Shown in pieces: positions 10,106 to 18,473 of a DNA stretch of 64,000 nucleotides. The DNA comes from Chryseobacterium fluminis. Lineage in GTDB: Bacteria > Bacteroidota > Bacteroidia > Flavobacteriales > Weeksellaceae. Within the stretch, counting starts at the first letter, position 1; each line of letters begins with the position of its first letter. Location: the NCBI RefSeq assembly GCF_026314945.1, contig NZ_CP111121.1, positions 2,852,001 to 2,916,000 on the forward strand, read 5' to 3'. Below the pieces are notes generated by a model. That model was not told where the DNA came from. It saw only the letters and a list, made by a program, of their open reading frames with translations, and did no database searches. A program made the translations under genes and the position numbers.

Positions 10106-10396
10106 ATGAAAAGAATAATCTTAGCAGGATCATTGGCAGCTGTTGCATTACTATCCTGTACCCCGAAAGCATCCACTGCAGCCTCACCTGTACTGGCCGT
10201 ATCTACTGCTGAACAGATCGCTCAGGGGAAAACCATTTTTGAAAATTCGTGCGGAAGATGTCATAAATTACCGGATCCGGCAAAGCATACTCCTGTACAG
10301 TGGGTAGGCATTATGAACTCTATGGCTCCAAAAGCAAAACTGACGGATGAGCAGCATCAGTGGGTTTATGATTATGTAGTCTCAGTAAAAAAATAA
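10106..10396 (+). CDS. small c-type cytochrome lipoprotein
   Basis: A 96-residue monohaem cytochrome c. A lipoprotein signal ends at LLSC (residue about 18), then a haem attachment site CGRCH near residue 50 in the context FENSCGRCHKLPDP, and a likely axial Met in IMNSMAP. It should sit on the periplasmic side of a membrane and carry electrons, but no oxidase or dehydrogenase gene adjoins it. The start at 10106 gives the signal peptide MKRIILAGSLAA and is supported by the promoter element just upstream. Confidence 0.88.
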   Translation: MKRIILAGSLAAVALLSCTPKASTAASPVLAVSTAEQIAQGKTIFENSCGRCHKLPDPAKHTPVQWVGIMNSMAPKAKLTDEQHQWVYDYVVSVKK

Positions 10397-10534
10397 CCAT
10401 AATAAAGACTTCAGGGACCATGGTTCTGTATACACGCCTCGTTCCTTTATACGATTCCGGAGTGTAACGGCATTTTATATTCCATTAAATCTGTTTACAT
10501 TTAAATCTGCGATTGCGTCTGCTGAAACGACAAA

Positions 10535-10562
10535 AAAAGGAAGCCAAATCTGACTTCCTTTT
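10535..10562 (-). terminator. intrinsic terminator after M36 peptidase gene
   Basis: Arms AAAAGGAAG and CTTCCTTTT with a 10-nt loop, followed on the minus strand by a T-run, 19 bp beyond the M36 peptidase stop. Confidence 0.7.
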
Positions 10563-10580
10563 ATGATAATTATGGATATT

Positions 10581-13142
10581 TTACTTAACAATTAATTTTT
10601 CTGTCTGCATTTTCTCTCCCTGCCTGATATTTACCATATATACTCCTTTTTGTAATCCCCGGGTAGATATCGCTTTTCTGGAGGTGCTTTCGCGACGGTC
10701 TGACAATACGAGTTTCCCCGACATATCAAACAGCTTTATCTTTACCTCTTCTCGTGACCGGTCGATATTTCCTACAAAGAATTCATCATAGGTAGGATTT
10801 GGGAAAACGACAAATCTGGTATTTCCGGATGCTGTTTCCTGGGTTGCCAAAGCAGCGCAGTCGGCAGGTATCGAAAAATCTTCCGTCTGATCGTTAGCAG
10901 CATCACTGGCTCCTGCGGAAGCATTTACTCCCAATCCTCTTTTCGCAAATGCGTCCCATATCATACACTTGTCCTGCCCTGCATTTCCCAGGGCATCTGC
11001 CTGAAGGATGGCATCTCTTCCATCGATGAATGAAGGATCACAGGCCTGAAGCTTAAGTCCATCCATAACGATCTGTAGGGCTTTTGCGTTTCCTGAGGTT
11101 GCGCTTGCTGTGACATCACTGTTATACCCATACTTCTCCACATATTTCCAGGTAAGATCCCAAAGCATTGTTGCCCAGACAAAGCCTATAGCATGAGCTC
11201 CAACCAGTGTATTGGTTCTGCCATAGGTAAAATTATTTACGGAAAAATCCGGAGAATATCTTGCAGGCCTTATTCCTGATCCCGTGGTGGGCTGACTACT
11301 GGCGTAGGTCCCTATAGCTCTTGATAAAAATGAAGTATCTCCCGGCATTGTCGTAAACATTAAGGCAAAATAATCTGACCAGCCTTCTCCCATTTGCTCT
11401 GCGCTTCTCAGGCAGCTGTATCCCCGACCTGTTAATCTGTTTGAGATGCCATGTCCATATTCGTGCACGACAATTCCATTATCCATACTGGAATGCCTAA
11501 AACCACTGTAATCGAAATTCAATGTGGTATTAACTACAGTTCCGCCATTGATCTGATCCACCAGATAGTCACCTTCAGCTTTACCCATCATAATAGAAGG
11601 AATCGTAATTCCCGACACGGTATTATCTTTACCCATAGATATGGGATCTGCATTTACCGGATCATAAATAATCCCCCCTATGGCTCCTGCATCCTGCATA
11701 TTTTTAACTTTTTTCGCAAAGCTGCATGCCCCTCTCTTGGCAACCCCTATCTGCCCTGTCAGGCTTCCTGCTGTCAGAGCTGTACAGGCATTATCCGGGC
11801 TGGAAAGTGCCAAATCACCTGTAACTGAAGCTCCTCCAAACAAAAGTGTTCCGAATGCGGCGGCGCCTGTTGCCACTTTAGGTCTGCTCACGAGAGAAGC
11901 AGGAGCATTGTACTGGTATCTTGTAATATAATCATCCGGAGTCTGTAATCTGTCCCAAAGATACATTTGCATCCTTGGAGAAAGCACATAAGTAATTCCT
12001 CCAATTACAGTTTCATATCCGGGGAAAAAATTAGCATTATTGAGACCGCTACCATCCAATGCTTCTGCTCTTACCGGATCTCCTTCGATACCTCCTTTTC
12101 CGAAGTTATTCACCTGGAAATTTCTGGATGCTTCGGTAAATCCAAACTTATAAAAAATATCATGAGCCTTATTATTCATGTAAAAAAGATTGGTAATACC
12201 TGCATCGCGATATGCAAAAGGATCATCATACCTACCATCGGCAAATGGATAATCAAAAGTGAGCGTACTGCCGCCATCCGGGGAATATCCTGGACTGTTG
12301 GTATTGGTCTGATCAGAATAGGCATAAACATTATTTCCTCTGGTATTCGTATAAGTATTTGTTCCGTCAGAATGCCAGCCCTCGGGAGAAACGGTCATAT
12401 CCCAGGGATCGGTTACCAGTGAACGCCCTCCGAAAGATGGCGACTCCGTTGGCAGGGGAAATACACGATATGCTGCAGCAGAAGGTGGTGTTAAAAATGT
12501 ACCGGATCCTGCCTTTATTTCTGCTTTTTTATTCCCGGAAGCAGGATGCGCATCTTCGGCATGATTTTCATGATGATTGTTTTCAAAATTGCATTCGAGT
12601 GTTAAATTATCTTTGGCAAGAATCTCACCGGAAACTGCATCTGCAATAATATGCCACACATCTGCAGAATGTTTGTCGGAAACAAAAAGTTCTTTAGATA
12701 AAACATAGACGTTATTTTTCTCAAAATAAACATTGGGTAAATACTGAATATCAGCAATGTCCTGCAACCCCAAATTCTGCTTCAGCATTTCCTCAGGAAA
12801 CTTTTCTTTTGGATTACCCTGATGTGTAACGGAGATCTCTCTTTTAAAATCGTTTTTCTCAGATACAATGGCCCCCTCTTTTATAATCACCTTTCCTAAA
12901 GCGTTATAAATCCTAAGCCCGTCGTAGGTCTGCTGAATATTAACGATATTTGCATTTAAGCTTCTGGACCGGTCTTCATTAAGAATAATGAATCCCAGTT
13001 TAGACGAGCCGCCCTTCTGAACGATTTTTGCGTTTTTCTGATAATAATCTTTGATGAGGTCCTGGGAAGATTGGGCGCGTACAACGCCATAGCCGAGGAA
13101 TACCGCTACAGAAAGCGGCATAAAAAATAGTTTTGTTATCAT
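10581..13142 (-). CDS. secreted M36 (fungalysin-like) metallopeptidase with PA and T9SS sorting domains
   Basis: Large secreted zinc protease, 853 residues. In order: a signal peptide (LSVAVFLGYGVVRAQ), a fungalysin-type propeptide to about residue 200, the M36 catalytic region with HEYGHGISNRLTG at about residue 559 and EGWSDYFALMF after it, an inserted protease-associated domain (GVAKRGACSFAKKVKNMQDAG, about residues 440-510) and a type A T9SS C-terminal domain from about residue 780 (VVFPNPTYDEF to EKLIVK). It should be exported across the outer membrane by T9SS to degrade extracellular protein. It is transcribed alone; a clear terminator follows. Confidence 0.94.
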   Translation of the reverse strand: MITKLFFMPLSVAVFLGYGVVRAQSSQDLIKDYYQKNAKIVQKGGSSKLGFIILNEDRSRSLNANIVNIQQTYDGLRIYNALGKVIIKEGAIVSEKNDFKREISVTHQGNPKEKFPEEMLKQNLGLQDIADIQYLPNVYFEKNNVYVLSKELFVSDKHSADVWHIIADAVSGEILAKDNLTLECNFENNHHENHAEDAHPASGNKKAEIKAGSGTFLTPPSAAAYRVFPLPTESPSFGGRSLVTDPWDMTVSPEGWHSDGTNTYTNTRGNNVYAYSDQTNTNSPGYSPDGGSTLTFDYPFADGRYDDPFAYRDAGITNLFYMNNKAHDIFYKFGFTEASRNFQVNNFGKGGIEGDPVRAEALDGSGLNNANFFPGYETVIGGITYVLSPRMQMYLWDRLQTPDDYITRYQYNAPASLVSRPKVATGAAAFGTLLFGGASVTGDLALSSPDNACTALTAGSLTGQIGVAKRGACSFAKKVKNMQDAGAIGGIIYDPVNADPISMGKDNTVSGITIPSIMMGKAEGDYLVDQINGGTVVNTTLNFDYSGFRHSSMDNGIVVHEYGHGISNRLTGRGYSCLRSAEQMGEGWSDYFALMFTTMPGDTSFLSRAIGTYASSQPTTGSGIRPARYSPDFSVNNFTYGRTNTLVGAHAIGFVWATMLWDLTWKYVEKYGYNSDVTASATSGNAKALQIVMDGLKLQACDPSFIDGRDAILQADALGNAGQDKCMIWDAFAKRGLGVNASAGASDAANDQTEDFSIPADCAALATQETASGNTRFVVFPNPTYDEFFVGNIDRSREEVKIKLFDMSGKLVLSDRRESTSRKAISTRGLQKGVYMVNIRQGEKMQTEKLIVK

Positions 13143-13548
13143 TTCATCTCTTTTTAAACAAATCTAATTTTTTTTTTAACCTGACAACAAAAAAATATAT
13201 TATGTTAAATGACTTAATTCACTCATTTTCATATAATTAAATCCTATTTATTTTAAATTTCGTCAATACTTTTATTCTGTAAAAAAATATTAATCATAAA
13301 TTTCAAATGACTGTTTTTTAATTTTTTTTCTCACGGGTTTTCTCACCTCTTTTTCTGAGCTAAAGAGGTCAAAATATGAAAATATCAACCTCAATTAATG
13401 TCCCGGATCTTCCGGCAACATGAATGAGCGGGTGTTCTGTATCGATTTTTCGTGAAGTGTATTTATCTATACAGTTAAGAATTTCTGATAATGCGGAAAA
13501 TAGAGATTTTAAAAGTTCTGCGTCACTTTTTCAGATATCTGAAAAAAA
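13143..13548. other. intergenic stretch, no gene seen
   Basis: About 400 bp of AT-rich DNA upstream of the M36 peptidase gene. It holds the presumed promoter of that gene, but no convincing TAnnTTTG element, structured RNA or coding frame was found. Confidence 0.5.
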
Positions 13549-13575
13549 TAAAACATCTGTTATTCGGATGTTTTA
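13549..13575 (-). terminator. intrinsic terminator overlapping the end of the XRE regulator gene
   Basis: Arms TAAAACATC and GATGTTTTA. The stop codon and last codons of the regulator gene form part of the stem, and an A-rich plus-strand flank gives a T-rich minus-strand tail. Confidence 0.7.
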
Positions 13576-13964
13576 CTTTTTTGTTCAGACTTATCTTCAG
13601 GTGCCAAGCGGTCTATTTCCTTTTTCAGCAGTTCTATATAATCCTGCAGGTGTTTCAGAAGTGACATACTCATGTCATTAATATTCAGACTATTTGTGTT
13701 TCCGGTATTTCCAACAGAAAGAGCTCCAGGACTGTCATTAATTACCGGATTCTCAATAATTATTTTTGCTTCTTCCTCTTCGTAGATATCTTCTAACGGA
13801 ACATCCAAAAAACGGGCAATCTTATTCCATTCTTCAGAAACAATTCTTACATCGCCGCTTTCTTTCCTGCTGTAGTTAGAAACGTCTGTAGGGATGATAT
13901 CCGCTACCTGCTGCTGGGTATACCCCTTTCTTTTTCTTATTTCTCGTAATTTTATTTTTTGCAT
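13560..13964 (-). CDS. XRE-family helix-turn-helix transcription regulator
   Basis: A 134-residue DNA-binding protein. Residues 4-60 form an HTH_3 domain (IRKRKGYTQQQVADII, then TDVSNYSRKESGDV, then IARFLDVPLEDIYEEE). The middle is a short linker, and the C-terminus (MSMSLLKHLQDYIELLKKEIDRL) is a likely oligomerisation coiled coil. The target is unknown. It is the last gene before the rtcB repeat array and is read away from it. No phage genes are near, so it looks like a chromosomal orphan regulator. Confidence 0.88.
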   Translation of the reverse strand: MQKIKLREIRKRKGYTQQQVADIIPTDVSNYSRKESGDVRIVSEEWNKIARFLDVPLEDIYEEEEAKIIIENPVINDSPGALSVGNTGNTNSLNINDMSMSLLKHLQDYIELLKKEIDRLAPEDKSEQKSKTSE

Positions 13965-14123
13965 GATTCATATTTTATACAAAATTGCAAAAAAATTATA
14001 ATATGCGGCCTAAAATTTTTTACAGGGTGTCAATCCGGATCCCTTTTGTTAAATTTGGTTATTACTGCATTACCAGATCCGGATTAAATAAGCTTCAATT
14101 TTGTTTTGACCTGTTTTTTCTTA

Positions 14124-14156
14124 AAACCTTATAGGTTTTTGAAACCTATAAGGTTT
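14124..14156. repeat. distal palindrome of the array, with compensated stem changes
   Basis: Arms AAACCTTATAGGTTT and AAACCTATAAGGTTT with loop TTG. Compared with the other seven palindromes (arm AAACCTAACAGGTTT) it differs at two positions on each arm, and both changes are compensated so the 15-bp stem stays perfect. Confidence 0.9.
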
Positions 14157-15693
14157 ATTGACTGCCCCCTTTCAACAGCTCAGATTATTGCAAAATCATT
14201 TATCCATTCTCACCATCCTGGGCTGAAAAGTCCCGAGGATATCCACCAACTCACTCTGAGCGTTCATGACTTTATTAATGTCTTTATAGGCCATGGGCGC
14301 TTCTTCGGTATTTCCGCCCATCAGGGTGACATTTTTAAGTTTGAGTTCTTTTTTTAAAACCTAACAGGTTTCAAAAACCTGTTAGGTTTATTGACTGCCC
14401 CCTTTCAACGGCTAAGATTGCAAAATTATTTATCCATTCTCACCATCCTGGGCTGAAAAGTCCCAAGGATATCCACCAACTCACTCTGAGCGTTCATGAC
14501 TTTATTAATGTCTTTATAGGCCATGGGCGCTTCTTCGGTATTTCCGCCCATCAGTTCTTTTTTTAAAACCTAACAGGTTTTTGAAACCTGTTAGGTGTAT
14601 TGACTGCCCCCTTTCAACGGCTAAGATTATTGCAAAATTATTTATCCATTCTCACCACCCTGGGCTGGAAAGTTCCAAGGATATCCACCAACTCACTCTG
14701 AGCGTTCATGACTTTATTAATGTCTTTATAGGCCATGGGCGCTTCTTCGGTATTTCCGCCCATCAGGGTGACATTTTTAAGTTTGAGTTCTTTTTTTAAA
14801 ACCTAACAGGTTTCAAAAACCTGTTAGGTTTATTGACTGCCCCCTTTCAACAGCTCAGATTATTGCAAAATCATTTATCCATTCTCACCATTCTGGGCTG
14901 GAAAGTCCCAAGGATATCCACCAACTCACTCTGAGCGTTCGTGACTTCATTAATGTCTTTTATAGGCCATGGGTGCTTCTTCGGTATTTCCGCCCATCAG
15001 TTCTTTTTTTAAAACCTAACAGGTTTCAAAAACCTGTTAGGTGTATTGACTGCCCCCGTTCAACGGCTAAGATTATTGCCAAATCATTTATCCATTCTCA
15101 CCATCCTGGGCTGAAAAGTCCCAAGGATATCCACCAACTCACTCTGAGCGTTCATGACTTTATTAATGTCTTTATAGGCCATGGGTGCTTCTTCGGTATT
15201 TCCACCCATCAGGGTGACATTTTTAAGTTTGAGTTGTTTTTTTAAAACCTAACAGGTTTTTGAAACCTGTTAGGTTTATGCCTGCTCAACAGCTAAGATT
15301 ATTGCCACATCATTTATCCATTCTCACCATCCTGGGCTGAAAAGTCCCAAGGATATCCACCAACTCACTCTGAGCGTTCATGACTTTATTAATGTCTTTA
15401 TAGGCCATGGGTGCTTCTTCGGTATTTCCGCCCATCAGGGTGACATTTTTAAGTTTGAGTTCTTTTTTTAAAACCTAACAGGTTTTTGAAACCTGTTAGG
15501 TTTATGCCTGCTCAACAGCTCTGATGATCTCAATTATTTATCCATTCTCACCACCTTGGGCTGGAAAGTCCCAAGGATATCCACCAACTCACTCTGAGCG
15601 TTCGTGACTTCATTAATGTCTTTTATAGGCCATGGGTGCTTCTTCGGTATTTCCACTCATCAGGGTGACATTTTAAGTTTGAGTTTTTTTTTA

Positions 15694-15726
15694 AAACCTA
15701 ACAGGTTTTTGAAACCTGTTAGGTTT
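15694..15726 (-). terminator. palindrome 31 bp beyond the rtcB stop, likely terminator
   Basis: Arms AAACCTAACAGGTTT and AAACCTGTTAGGTTT pair perfectly around loop TTG. On the minus strand a T-rich arm end precedes the next unit. It is the array palindrome closest to rtcB and could end its transcript. The element looks like a dispersed Flavobacteriia palindrome, which is recollection and not checked here. Confidence 0.6.
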
Positions 15727-15756
15727 ATGCCTGCTCAACAGCTCTGATGATCTCAA

Positions 15757-17148
15757 TTATTTATCCATTCTCACCATCCTGGGCTGGAAAGTCCCAAGAA
15801 TATCCACCAACTCACTCTGAGCGTTCATGACTTCATTAATGTCTTTATAGGCCATCGGCGCTTCTTCGGTATTTCCACCCATCAGGGTGACATTTTTAAG
15901 TTTGAGTTCTTTTTTGATATCATTCTGAGTGAAAAGGTTTCTACATTCTCCTCTCGAAAAAGCTCTTCCTGCGCCATGTGAGGCAGAATTTAATGAATCC
16001 GGATTTCCTTTTCCGCGTACGATGAAGCCTTTTGCCGTCATCGACCCGGGAATCATTCCCAGCTCATTTTCATTGGCAGGCGTTGCTCCTTTCCGGTGGA
16101 CAATCACTTCTTTTCCGTTATGAATTTCTTTCCAGGCAAAGTTGTGATGGTTTTCTATCCTGGCTTTTACCCTGCCTCCTACTGCTTTCACCAGTCTCCG
16201 GTGAATATCGTCATGACAGGCCGAAGCGTAATCTCCGGCCAGATTCATGGCAGTCCAGTATTCCAGTCCCAGGTGGGTGTTCAGGTCCAGCCATGCAAAG
16301 TTCTGCGCTTCCTTCGGCAGCGGACATTGCTCTGTTGCTACTCTTGAATAATACTGAGCAATCTCAGCTCCAAGACCCCGTGAACCACTGTGTGACAGGA
16401 TGCCGAGATATTTTCCTTTGGGAAGGCCGATCTGCGGGTCCTCTTCGGTAATTTCCACTTCCCCGAATTCTACAAAGTGGTTTCCGCCTCCGGAACTGCC
16501 CATCTGCTTGATGGCTTTTCCTTTTAATCTTCTCAAAACAGGAATCAGATCAAACGTATCCCGGTCGAAAATTTCGTGGTCGACATGGGATTTATGCGTT
16601 TCGTACATTCCGAATTTGGTATGCTCTGCGAGCGCTTTTTCGTATTTATCTCTGGCTCCATCCAGGTATGAAACCGGCGTATCCAAAATACTGAGGCTCA
16701 TTCTGCAGCCTATATCCATCCCGACTCCGTAAGGAATCACGGCATTTTCCACTGCAAGAACACCTCCGATCGGAAGCCCGTAGCCGCTGTGTCCATCGGG
16801 CATTAAAGCTCCCTGTGTTGAAATTGGAAGTTTCAGTGCCGTGTACAGTTGGTTTTTTGCCTCATCTGAAATGTTATTTCCGAAAATCTGAAAAGAAGCA
16901 CGGTTGGCATTGAGCATTCTTTTTTCCGTTTTCCTGGAGGAAAGCAGTGCTTCTGCGATTTGCCCGAAGGTTAAATCATTTTCAAATTGTTCCGGGCTCT
17001 GCAGAATTTCTTTTAAAAGAGATTTTACATGATGAATATTTTTCGTTGCAAAATTTCTTTTCATGACTTCCAGAGCGATGTTGACGCTCTGATTATTTGG
17101 ATATCCTATTTTTAATATATCTTTTCCTTTTAGTTTTAAATTTCCCAT
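15757..17148 (-). CDS. rtcB: RtcB RNA-splicing ligase family protein
   Basis: GTP-dependent ligase that joins RNA 2',3'-cyclic phosphate or 3'-phosphate ends to 5'-OH ends, a tRNA or RNA repair enzyme. The 463 residues show MPDGHSGYGLPIGGVLA, the metal-binding GVGMDIGCRMSL, GGGNHFVEF, LSHSGSRGLG, the GMP-accepting histidine in SASHGAGRAFSR, and the C-terminal TLMGGNTEEAPMAYKDINEVM. A gene for a basic protein of unknown role lies 10 bp upstream and is surely co-transcribed. No RtcA or archease gene adjoins. The last 150 bp are duplicated seven times immediately downstream. Confidence 0.95.
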   Translation of the reverse strand: MGNLKLKGKDILKIGYPNNQSVNIALEVMKRNFATKNIHHVKSLLKEILQSPEQFENDLTFGQIAEALLSSRKTEKRMLNANRASFQIFGNNISDEAKNQLYTALKLPISTQGALMPDGHSGYGLPIGGVLAVENAVIPYGVGMDIGCRMSLSILDTPVSYLDGARDKYEKALAEHTKFGMYETHKSHVDHEIFDRDTFDLIPVLRRLKGKAIKQMGSSGGGNHFVEFGEVEITEEDPQIGLPKGKYLGILSHSGSRGLGAEIAQYYSRVATEQCPLPKEAQNFAWLDLNTHLGLEYWTAMNLAGDYASACHDDIHRRLVKAVGGRVKARIENHHNFAWKEIHNGKEVIVHRKGATPANENELGMIPGSMTAKGFIVRGKGNPDSLNSASHGAGRAFSRGECRNLFTQNDIKKELKLKNVTLMGGNTEEAPMAYKDINEVMNAQSELVDILGTFQPRMVRMDK

Positions 17149-17158
17149 TGTTTTTGTT

Positions 17159-17908
17159 TTAAAATTTGCGGATATTATTATCCTCTAAACTTTCTGCAAA
17201 CTCTGTTGCAGACATTTTGTAGTGAAAGCATTTCCTGCTCACGGTGTGATCACGTCTGTACTTTTTTTTCCATCGGGCAGATTTTCCGTAAATTGTTTTA
17301 TGGACAATTCCCGCCACTTTATACTGACTTAAGAAATCATCGAGTTCGTCTGTTTCTTTTTCCAGTTCTGAATCTAAAGGTTTGTAATGGGTGATGATAT
17401 AAGGTTTCACTCTTAATATAAACCTCCATGGCTCGATGAATTCGTAGCTGCTGACGGTTGTTTTTCTGAACGGGCAATACGTTTCTGTTCTTAAGAAATA
17501 TTGTCTTTCTCTCTCCGTTAATCCCATCCTTGGATCATTCCACTCATAGGTCGAAAGGCTGGTAATTTTCTGCTCCCGGTCAACATAAATTCTTCTTCCG
17601 GATTTTCTTTTCTTTTTTAAGAATTTCCGGGTTTCAGAATACATTTCCGTGTTGATTTTATTCAGGATCCCATTGAAAAACGTTCCGTCTTTCGTTCTCA
17701 TCACATCATCTCTCACCACAAAGAATCTTACAAATCCTTTTTGGTAAGGCTTTTCCAAAGGGACCAGCGGAATTTCTCTTCTTAATTGCCAAAGTTCGTT
17801 ACACCGTTTATGCTTTTGTCTGATCTGTTTTTCTACATCTTTTCTTATGATTCTTTTTCGGCTTCTCAGACTTCTTAGCCTGGAAGACAGAAGGTTCTCT
17901 TTTTCCAT
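17159..17908 (-). CDS. unrecognised basic protein co-transcribed with rtcB
   Basis: I do not recognise a family. The 249 residues are strongly basic with clusters such as RLRSLRSRKRIIRKDVEKQIRQ (residues 10-31 in part), RKFLKKKRKSGRRI (about 95-108) and ARWKKKYRRDHT near the end, plus many aromatic residues. No signal peptide, membrane segment or zinc cluster is seen; only isolated cysteines are present. It precedes rtcB by 10 bp on the same strand. The charge and the gene order suggest an RNA-binding partner or substrate-handling factor for RtcB, but that is inference. It could also be a ribosome- or tRNA-associated protein. Confidence 0.75.
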   Translation of the reverse strand: MEKENLLSSRLRSLRSRKRIIRKDVEKQIRQKHKRCNELWQLRREIPLVPLEKPYQKGFVRFFVVRDDVMRTKDGTFFNGILNKINTEMYSETRKFLKKKRKSGRRIYVDREQKITSLSTYEWNDPRMGLTERERQYFLRTETYCPFRKTTVSSYEFIEPWRFILRVKPYIITHYKPLDSELEKETDELDDFLSQYKVAGIVHKTIYGKSARWKKKYRRDHTVSRKCFHYKMSATEFAESLEDNNIRKF

Positions 17909-18035
17909 TAATTCCAGATATTAGAGGTGAGGTACGGAAGATTATATTCTGTACGTCACATTAAATCTTAATCAACCTCATTTTTAGTTGATCACTGTTT
18001 CAAACCTATCCGGTTTATTTCCAAAGCATTATCAT

Positions 18036-18132
18036 TAGCCCCGATAGAAACGGCATCCTTTTTTGTTGCGGGCGCAGCGAAGCGGAGGCCGCAGCAAAAA
18101 AGATACAGTGGATAGCGGGAACAGCTCCTGAA
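18036..18132. repeat. REP-like imperfect inverted repeat
   Basis: About 97 bp folding on itself: the left arm near CCCGATAGAAACGGCATCC and TTTTTTGTTGCGGGC pairs imperfectly with GGCCGCAGCAAAAAA and the GGATAGCGGGA side. The centre GCAGCGAAGCGGAGGC is locally GC-rich against an AT-rich background. It resembles a dispersed palindromic element I associate with Chryseobacterium and Flavobacterium intergenic regions. The rest of 17909-18215 holds only a decayed half copy of the array palindrome near 17998-18018. Confidence 0.6.
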
Positions 18133-18209
18133 AACTATTCTTAGGATAAGTTCTGAATATTATTAAAAAAAGATTTCGGGGAAAACTAAATTTGAGTTTT
18201 GAAATATTG

Positions 18210-18386
18210 CGCAATAAAAAACCCGAAATCTTATGACTTCGGGTTTTGATATATCATTATACTGTTATTCTAAGAATGTACCGAACCACGAAGCCTCACC
18301 ACCATAAGTGGCAAACCGATTGGAGAATGATGATCGAATCTGAACATTGCTTCGTTGTTTTTTTTAAGGGTTATACTTTATTTTCT
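18210..18386 (-). ncRNA. candidate small structured RNA with own promoter and terminator
   Basis: On the minus strand a TATATTTG element (18391-18398) is followed by about 170 nt ending in a strong terminator. The body contains a pairing CGAAGC with GCTTCG that closes a domain of about 55 nt, inside which CCAC(TTAT)GTGG-like pairing is possible. A 25-codon frame beginning MFRFDHHSPIGLPLM and ending GSVHS is also present, so a leader peptide is an alternative. No gene follows for about 300 bp. Not matched by eye to 6S, SRP, tmRNA or RNase P. Confidence 0.45.
18218..18247 (-). terminator. intrinsic terminator of the candidate small RNA
   Basis: Perfect arms AAAACCCGAA and TTCGGGTTTT with a 10-nt loop. 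On the minus strand the second arm runs into a T-run, so it terminates leftward transcription. Confidence 0.8.
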
Positions 18387-18390
18387 GGTG

Positions 18391-18398
18391 CAAATATA
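18391..18398 (-). promoter_or_regulatory. -7 element for leftward small RNA
   Basis: Reads TATATTTG on the minus strand, matching TAnnTTTG. It lies back to back with the rightward element at 18474. Confidence 0.5.
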
Positions 18399-18473
18399 TG
18401 CATTTTTCTGAAAATGAAAAATTTTTATGGTTTTCCACCCTTTTTCAATAGATTATCATTCGGTGCAAAATGG

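Larger units (their letters stand above)
14124..15756. repeat. tandem array: seven partial rtcB 3' ends separated by eight palindromes
   Basis: Eight palindromes (14124-14156, 14357-14389, 14566-14598, 14799-14831, 15012-15044, 15245-15277, 15471-15503, 15694-15726) delimit seven units with steps of 233, 209, 233, 213, 233, 226 and 223 bp. Each unit holds, on the minus strand, the last 50 or so codons of rtcB from the KELKLKNV region to its stop, plus a short 3' spacer. The eighth copy of this segment is the real end of rtcB at 15757. Copies begin at the oligo-A before the GAACTC that encodes KELK, with no start codon. The second and fourth units share a 22-bp deletion; the fourth and seventh carry a frameshifting extra base in the TATAAAGAC region. 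The copies are decayed coding duplicates. Confidence 0.93.

Noticed and set aside
14106..15245. Three similar plus-strand reading frames of 72-90 codons in the array
   Set aside because: They are antisense shadows of the repeated rtcB 3' end and would not exist without it.
14124..15726. CRISPR array
   Set aside because: The palindromes recur but the intervals between them are about 180-200 bp and nearly identical to each other and to rtcB, not unique spacers; no cas genes.
14124..15757. Diversity-generating retroelement (3' end of a gene repeated downstream, like variable and template repeats)
   Set aside because: No reverse transcriptase gene is near, differences among copies are not concentrated at adenines, and several copies carry frameshifts and deletions.
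18251..18350. The 25-codon frame in the small RNA as an amino-acid leader peptide for a downstream operon
   Set aside because: No run of one regulatory amino acid is present and no biosynthetic gene follows the terminator; kept only as an alternative in the RNA entry.
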